From NCBI GenBank assembly GCA_029945985.1, contig JAQSDP010000005.1, positions 1 to 9,491 of the forward strand: a stretch of 9,491 nt of DNA, read 5' to 3'. Both the position numbers and the translations under genes were made by a program. The notes under the pieces were generated by a model. That model was not told the DNA's origin, made no database searches, and saw only the letters and a list, made by a program, of their open reading frames with translations. Numbering within the stretch: the first letter of the stretch is position 1; the number at the start of each line of letters is the position of its first letter. Source of the DNA: a bacterium. GTDB lineage: Bacteria; Acidobacteriota; Blastocatellia; Pyrinomonadales; Pyrinomonadaceae. Below are positions 5,796-9,491 of this stretch, one piece after another.

Positions 5796-7316
5796 CTAGC
5801 GGATCAAAGGCGCGATAATCGACACTAGCGCGATTATCACTATCGCGCCGACGATGTCGAGCAAGATCCCGTATCTCACCATCTTCATCAGCGGAATGTA
5901 GCCTGAGCCGTAGACGATAGCGTTGCAGGGCGTGGAGACCGGGAGCATAAAGCCCAGGCTGGATGCCATTGTCGCGCCGATCGCCGGGACGAAGGGATCG
6001 ATGCCCTGTGCTTGTGCGATCGCGATGACGACGGGCACGACCATATTTGCGGAGGCGGTGTTTGAGGTGGTTTCGCTCAGCAGGATCGCTACGATCACGG
6101 ATGCGACCAATAATCCGAATTCGCCGCTCAACGGCAGAAGCGTCGTTAGATTTTTCCCTATGCTTTCCGCGAGCCCGGTCTGAAACGAGAGAACGCCGAG
6201 CGCGAATCCGCCGCCATAGAGCAGCACAACTCCCCAATCGATCTTCTGTGCCTCCGCCCACGTTATCGCCTTCTCGCCCTTAGCATTACCGGGTAAGAAG
6301 AATAGAAGCATTGCACCGGTTAGGGCGCCCACGGCTTCCGGCATACGGGTCGAGATCGTTTTATAGATCGGGCTTGAATCACCGGCGACGAGGGCGACGA
6401 CGCCCGAGAATACCCATAAGAAAACCGCGAGGGCGAATGCGATCACGGTCGACTTCTGCCCGCGAGTCCACCGGCCGAGTTCGGCACGTTCGCGGGCGAT
6501 CATCTCCGCGCTTCCCGGTATCTCCTTAACGCCGGCGGGAGCGAGATAATTGAGGTAAACGAAAAGGAAAATGTAGAGCACGACAACGACCGGAACCCCG
6601 ATAAGCATCCATTCAAAGAATGGGATCTCGGCGCCCAAAAGATTCCTGATGAAACCTAGCCCGATCACATTCGGCGGAGTCCCGATCGGCGTAGCAAGGC
6701 CGCCAATAGACGCTGCAAACGACGTGATGAGCATCAATGCCGTCGCATAATTCCGATTTATCTTGATCCCTGTCTGCTTCTCGTGCTTGAAAAGGAAATG
6801 AATGATCGACAGGCCGATCGCGAACATCATTGCGGTCGTCGCCGTGTTCGATATCCATCCTGAGATAAAGGCAGTGACAGCGCCAAAGGCAAACAAAATC
6901 CTCGATGGCTTCGCCCCGATCCACTTGAGCGAAAGAACGCCGTAGGCGAATCGCTTGTCCAGGTCGTGAAGGAAGATCGCCCGGGCGAGTATGAAGGAGC
7001 CGATGAACAGAAATATCAGCGGGTCGGCAAACGGAGCCAGCACCGACTTTGCATCCGCGACCTGTAGGAATATGCAGAGAGCTGCCCCGATCAACGCCGT
7101 CACGGGCATCGGCAGCGATTCGCATATCCAGAAGACAACGACCGCCGCAATGATCGCGGCCAAGCTGTGAGCTTCCGGCTTCAACGACGGCATCGGCACC
7201 AGCCAGATCACTAGAAATACGAGCGGTGCCAGAAAAAAGCCGGCACGGTTTCGCCAGACGTCAAACTTGGTCTTGCCGCCCGCTTCCAACTCGAGATCCA
7301 TATCCTCAATACTCAT
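5796..7316 (-). CDS. DASS/SLC13-family sodium:anion symporter
   Basis: A 506-residue inner-membrane transporter of the divalent anion:sodium symporter family, which imports C4/C5 dicarboxylates, citrate or sulfate with Na+. A charged N-terminal tail of about 25 residues precedes roughly eleven hydrophobic segments and hairpins. Both halves carry the SNT motif that forms the sodium and substrate sites: SNTATT at 156-161 and SNTASA at 418-423. The loop TPIGTPPN (209-216) and the C-terminal signature SSLGFMLPVSTPCNAIV (452-468) fit the Na+:sulfate/dicarboxylate symporter pattern. Length is typical and all motifs are intact. The ATG at 7314-7316 is the natural start, though no strong Shine-Dalgarno is visible. 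The gene stands alone, with a terminator hairpin upstream separating it from the crystallin-like gene. The substrate cannot be decided from the sequence; dicarboxylate is my first guess. Confidence 0.92.
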   Translation of the reverse strand: MSIEDMDLELEAGGKTKFDVWRNRAGFFLAPLVFLVIWLVPMPSLKPEAHSLAAIIAAVVVFWICESLPMPVTALIGAALCIFLQVADAKSVLAPFADPLIFLFIGSFILARAIFLHDLDKRFAYGVLSLKWIGAKPSRILFAFGAVTAFISGWISNTATTAMMFAIGLSIIHFLFKHEKQTGIKINRNYATALMLITSFAASIGGLATPIGTPPNVIGLGFIRNLLGAEIPFFEWMLIGVPVVVVLYIFLFVYLNYLAPAGVKEIPGSAEMIARERAELGRWTRGQKSTVIAFALAVFLWVFSGVVALVAGDSSPIYKTISTRMPEAVGALTGAMLLFFLPGNAKGEKAITWAEAQKIDWGVVLLYGGGFALGVLSFQTGLAESIGKNLTTLLPLSGEFGLLVASVIVAILLSETTSNTASANMVVPVVIAIAQAQGIDPFVPAIGATMASSLGFMLPVSTPCNAIVYGSGYIPLMKMVRYGILLDIVGAIVIIALVSIIAPLIR

Positions 7317-7411
7317 CGCGTGAAGGAACTCTAGCCTGAAAGTCGTGAAAGTCTCAACGCGAGCCTAAAAAAAAAGTTGTGGAACATGAGCATGAGTTGT
7401 GCGACAATCAC

Positions 7412-7440
7412 ATCACTGGGGGTGATATGTTTATGCATAA
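7412..7440. promoter_or_regulatory. Adjacent palindromes upstream of the DASS transporter gene
   Basis: ATCAC-TGGGG-GTGAT (7412-7426) is a perfect 5-bp inverted repeat. Four bases later comes TTATGCATAA (7431-7440), a perfect 10-bp palindrome. They lie about 100 bp ahead of the transporter start on the minus strand, within the 223-bp gap at 7317-7539. Such dyads are common as repressor or activator sites. No clear promoter was found on the minus strand here, so the link to the transporter is inference. On the plus strand CATAAT (7436-7441) could serve as a -10 box, but it has no good -35. Confidence 0.3.
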
Positions 7441-7489
7441 TTACTTTGGAGAAAGAACTAAATAACCGAGTCCTTACGGATTCAAATGG

Positions 7490-7530
7490 AAAACAGCGTA
7501 TCCGTTACCGGATACGCTGTTTTATTTTAA
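7490..7530. terminator. Intrinsic terminator, possibly bidirectional
   Basis: A perfect 15-bp inverted repeat (7490-7504 and 7509-7523) encloses the loop TTAC. The arms begin with AAAACAGCG and end with CGCTGTTTT, so either strand gives a stem ending in a U run. It lies 17 bp after the stop codon of the crystallin-like gene (minus strand) and most likely ends that message. On the plus strand the T-rich tail (TTTTATTTTAA) is even better, so it could also stop rightward transcription. Confidence 0.85.
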
Positions 7531-7539
7531 GACCTGCGA

Positions 7540-8466
7540 CTATCGCCGTCTGAAATTTAGCGACTGTCCGGTCGAACGATTGTAGGTGCGGAAACCGTTT
7601 CGGTCCTGGGTAACGGTCGAGACACCGCCGTTCTGATCATAGATGCTTCCGAAGTAGTAACGGCCATAATATGTCTGGCCGTCGACATAGCTTGTAACAC
7701 GGCCATTACGGTCGACCGTCATTCGGATGTTGTTGCCTGACGAGAACGTGCCGATAGCCCAACTTGGCGGAGCGCTCGTCGGCCCGTCCCAATCGCCGCC
7801 GCCGCCGCCGCCGCCGCCGCCCCAGTTGCGGGTGAAGTCAATGGTCTGGCCAGTGCTGCGGTTATATGTGCGGATCCCGTTGCCAGATCTTTGCACGGTG
7901 GAAAAAGCACCGTCGCCATCTGATCGGATACCTCCGCCGGTCCACCGTCCGTAGTATATCTGACCGCTAATGTTCGATTGAACTTGCCCGTTAGAGGCGA
8001 TCGTCAAGACGACGGACGGATATGCCGAGCGGAATGTTCCGACCGCCCAACTCGGAGGCCGGGTTGTTCCGCCACCGCCACCACCACCGCCGGGCCAACC
8101 GCCGCCGCCGCCGCGCAGCCGCCGCATCGAAGAGATCCGATTGTCCCAGTCGTTTCTTCCGAGATCGCTTTCCTCACCTGAGATGTTGATGCACTGTCCG
8201 CGATAGTTTGCCTGGTCGCAGACTTGCCATTGCTCGCCATCACCGACGCGAACGCTCGATATTTTGTTTCTGAATTTCGAGGGAAGATTCGAAACGTTGC
8301 TCTGGTAGGTAACGGTATCGCCCCGGAAATTGCGGTCTTCGAAGACCGTGATCCCCGGCCCGCCGCCCATCATCCTCCCGTCCTGGCCGCTAACTTCTGT
8401 TGAAAGTGCGGCGGCGAACGCGACCAACGCTATAGAACTCAGTAATCCAAGCTGCAGTACTCGCAT
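7540..8466 (-). CDS. Secreted beta/gamma-crystallin protein with duplicated C-terminal modules
   Basis: A 308-residue exported protein. Residues 1-27 form a signal peptide with cleavage likely near VSG-Q (27/28). Residues 39-117 form one beta/gamma-crystallin domain of two Greek keys: ITVFEDRNFRGD (F42-x6-G49) and WQVCDQANYRGQC with C83 and C92 able to form a disulfide. The calcium-clamp motif [ND][ND]xx[ST]S is canonical in the second key (DNRISS, 108-113) but reads RNKISS in the first. A Gly-rich linker (119-133), module 1 (137-214), a Gly9 linker (216-224) and module 2 (233-308) follow. Both modules start PPSWA, share GQ-x-YYGR and end RTYNRSTGQ. I do not recognise the module family. A strong Shine-Dalgarno AGGAG (minus strand, 8476-8472) sits five to six bases before the ATG, so the start is secure. 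The protein is probably an envelope or extracellular structural or calcium-binding protein; the function is unknown. Confidence 0.88.
   Translation of the reverse strand: MRVLQLGLLSSIALVAFAAALSTEVSGQDGRMMGGGPGITVFEDRNFRGDTVTYQSNVSNLPSKFRNKISSVRVGDGEQWQVCDQANYRGQCINISGEESDLGRNDWDNRISSMRRLRGGGGGWPGGGGGGGGTTRPPSWAVGTFRSAYPSVVLTIASNGQVQSNISGQIYYGRWTGGGIRSDGDGAFSTVQRSGNGIRTYNRSTGQTIDFTRNWGGGGGGGGGDWDGPTSAPPSWAIGTFSSGNNIRMTVDRNGRVTSYVDGQTYYGRYYFGSIYDQNGGVSTVTQDRNGFRTYNRSTGQSLNFRRR
7543..8058 (-). repeat. Two tandem ~77-residue protein modules in the crystallin-like gene
   Basis: Module 1 is encoded at 8058-7825 and module 2 at 7770-7543. They align over their full length with only short gaps. They share PPSWA[VI]GTF, NG[QR]V, GQ-x-YYGR, STV and NG-x-RTYNRSTGQ. 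The DNA is less alike than the protein, so the duplication is old and kept by selection at the protein level. Alternating hydrophobic residues suggest a small beta-sheet unit. Confidence 0.8.
7795..7821 (-). repeat. (GCC)9 trinucleotide tract encoding Gly9
   Basis: Nine uninterrupted GCC triplets on the top strand encode nine GGC glycine codons in the linker between the two C-terminal modules. The other glycine tract of the same gene (near 8067-8112) mixes GGT and GGC and is interrupted. A pure tract can change length by slippage in multiples of three without breaking the frame. Confidence 0.9.
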
Positions 8467-8530
8467 AAGATCTCCTCTTGTTTATTCTATTAACCCTGAA
8501 AACCGCCCGAAGGTGCGAGAACAAAACCTA

Positions 8531-8547
8531 GAGTGTAAGGCACACTC
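8531..8547. promoter_or_regulatory. Inverted repeat upstream of the crystallin-like gene
   Basis: GAGTGT-AAGGC-ACACTC is a perfect 6-bp inverted repeat with a 5-base spacer, 65 bp upstream of the crystallin-like start codon. It has the size of a dimeric repressor site. The only -10-like box nearby on the minus strand, TAGAAT (8489-8484), has no recognisable -35 and would leave a very short leader, so the promoter itself is undecided. Confidence 0.3.
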
Positions 8548-8659
8548 CGATTTGGGATTCCCTCCTTGATCTCAATCGCTCAGGCGCCACGTCTATCTCT
8601 AACTGCCGGTCACCACCGGACCTCACTTTCGGGGCGCTTCTTGCGATTGATGTAGGTCC

Positions 8660-8683
8660 GACACGTTGGGCCGTGACACGTCA
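8660..8683. promoter_or_regulatory. Repeated GACACGT element upstream of queA
   Basis: GACACGT occurs at 8660-8666 and again at 8675-8681, 15 bp apart start to start. The second copy lies within TGAC-AC-GTCA, a small inverted repeat (8674-8683) that abuts the weak -35 region of the queA promoter. The placement suits an activator or repressor site, but the elements are short and could be chance. Confidence 0.25.
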
Positions 8684-8686
8684 AAT

Positions 8687-8716
8687 TTCTTAAGTTGGTG
8701 TCGCTCCAAGTATAAT
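8687..8716 (+). promoter_or_regulatory. Promoter of queA
   Basis: A perfect -10 box TATAAT (8711-8716) stands 37 bp before the queA ATG. The best -35 candidate is TTCTTA (8687-8692) with an 18-base spacer, matching only three of six positions. Transcription would begin near 8723, giving a leader of about 30 nt. Confidence 0.55.
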
Positions 8717-8752
8717 GTAAACAACGTTTGTCCACAAGATTCGGCATTCCAA

Positions 8753-9491
8753 ATGCACATATCTCAACTCGATTTTGATCTCCCGGGCGAGCTGGTTGCG
8801 GCCGAACCACTCGAAGCACGCGACCAGTCCAGGCTGCTCCAGGTTGACCGCTCTTCCTCTGAATACTTCGATTCTTGCTTCAGCGAGCTTCCCCGGATGC
8901 TGGAGGCGAATGATGTTCTTGTACTGAATAACACGAAAGTCTTTCCTGCAAGGCTTCTGGGCAAGTCCGGATCCGGTGCTTCGGTGGAGATATTCCTTGT
9001 TGAGGAGCAAGACGATTCGAGTTGGGTGGCACTCGCAAAGCCGGCCCGACGGCTTCCACCAGGGAAGTCGATCACGTTCGGCCCCGGACTTTCGGGAAGC
9101 ATTCTGCAAAGGAGCGATAACGGGCAGGTAGTTGTTTCTTTTCGATCGGAATTACCCTTACAAGAGGCGCTCGAGCAATACGGACGGACGCCGCTGCCTC
9201 CATACATCAAACGTGACCATGACGCGGTCGACATAGACCGCGAACGCTACCAGACCGTTTACGCGAGTCAGGGCGGGGCGATTGCCGCACCGACGGCTGG
9301 CCTTCATTTCACGCCTCACATACTTAGGGAGGTGCGGGAACGCGGCGTTCAAGTCATCGAGGTGACGCTTCACGTCGGGTACGGGACGTTTGAGCCGGTA
9401 AAGGTCGAAGATCTGACGCAGCATCGGGTGCAGCCGGAGCGGTACACTCTAACTGGAGAAGCCGCTGAAGCCTTGAACGAGGCGAAAAATG
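8753..9491 (+). CDS. queA: tRNA preQ1(34) S-adenosylmethionine ribosyltransferase-isomerase QueA (3' end outside window)
   Basis: The first 246 residues of QueA, which transfers and isomerises the ribosyl part of SAM onto preQ1 at the wobble position of GUN-anticodon tRNAs to make epoxyqueuosine. Seen in order: the N-terminus with FDLPGELVAAEPLEARDQSR, the [FY]-x-LP-x-x-L-[IV]-A family start; DVLVLNNTKVFPARL; PLPPYIKRD (from 9191); RYQTVYA (YQTVY at 9248-9262); AAPTAGLHFT (from 9284); and VTLHVGYGTFEPV. These are the most conserved family blocks and all are intact. The block usually reading H-x-MH-x-E is HRVQPE here, so the second His is replaced. The ATG at 8753-8755 is chosen because it opens directly into the conserved N-terminus. 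There is no clear Shine-Dalgarno. The frame remains open at the right edge; about a third of the protein is missing. Other queuosine genes are not in view. Confidence 0.95.
   Translation, partial: MHISQLDFDLPGELVAAEPLEARDQSRLLQVDRSSSEYFDSCFSELPRMLEANDVLVLNNTKVFPARLLGKSGSGASVEIFLVEEQDDSSWVALAKPARRLPPGKSITFGPGLSGSILQRSDNGQVVVSFRSELPLQEALEQYGRTPLPPYIKRDHDAVDIDRERYQTVYASQGGAIAAPTAGLHFTPHILREVRERGVQVIEVTLHVGYGTFEPVKVEDLTQHRVQPERYTLTGEAAEALNEAKN

Noticed and set aside
5728..6261. 177-codon minus-strand frame overlapping the transporter and the tRNA
   Set aside because: It is an out-of-frame shadow of the DASS gene, very Arg-rich, and it runs through the tRNA.
7386..7553. 55-codon open frame on the plus strand in the DASS-crystallin gap
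   Set aside because: It has no ribosome site, reads through the terminator hairpin and into the 3' end of the opposite gene, and its product has no recognisable features.
8606..8619. CCGGT-CACC-ACCGG hairpin as a terminator
   Set aside because: The stem is only 5 bp, there is no U-tract, and no gene ends nearby on either strand.
8610..8819. 69-codon minus-strand frame across the queA start
   Set aside because: It overlaps the queA promoter and its conserved N-terminus, lacks a ribosome site and resembles no family.
1..9491. CRISPR arrays, insertion sequences, phage or toxin-antitoxin loci
   Set aside because: I found no spaced direct repeats, transposase or integrase motifs, terminal inverted repeats, target duplications or small paired genes.

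Overview
The window looks like ordinary chromosome from a free-living Gram-negative-type bacterium of moderate GC. The style of several proteins suggests Acidobacteriota, possibly Blastocatellia. These are the RsmG variant with an RHVLESLTLLEFLP-like core, the SurA-N-like exported protein without a rotamase domain, and the Gly-rich beta/gamma-crystallin protein. This placement is inference from remembered family resemblance, not from a search. There are no transposases, integrases, CRISPR arrays or phage genes.

Layout, left to right. (i) 2-979 (+): the C-terminal part of a CPA1-type cation:proton antiporter, followed 33 bp later by rsmG (1013-1639, +), which methylates 16S rRNA. (ii) 1641-4745 (-): a two-gene signalling operon transcribed leftwards. 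A soluble GAF/PAS histidine kinase comes first, then a sigma54-type (NtrC-like) response regulator that meets rsmG tail to tail with one base between them. A near-consensus housekeeping promoter (TTGACA-N17-TTTAAT, 4852-4880) drives the operon, and its transcript would begin with a small stem-loop. (iii) 4968-5657 (+): a divergently transcribed exported SurA-N-like protein. (iv) 5695-5781 (+): tRNA-Leu(CAA) with its own near-consensus promoter, whose -35 box overlaps the stop codon of the preceding gene. (v) 5796-7316 (-): a DASS/SLC13 sodium-coupled anion transporter. (vi) 7490-7523: a perfect 15-bp terminator hairpin. (vii) 7540-8466 (-): a secreted beta/gamma-crystallin protein with two duplicated C-terminal modules joined by polyglycine. 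(viii) 8753 to the right edge (+): queA, for queuosine synthesis in tRNA, cut off by the window end.

How the parts relate. Two genes and one RNA serve translation (rsmG, queA, tRNA-Leu), but they are scattered rather than in one operon. Two membrane transporters handle ions and anions. The kinase/regulator pair is a self-contained signalling unit with an unknown stimulus and unknown targets; I see no sigma54 promoter in the window for the regulator to act on. The least ordinary gene is the beta/gamma-crystallin protein: its modular architecture, its asymmetric calcium motifs and its (GCC)9 tract deserve attention. I see no convincing new multi-gene system here.
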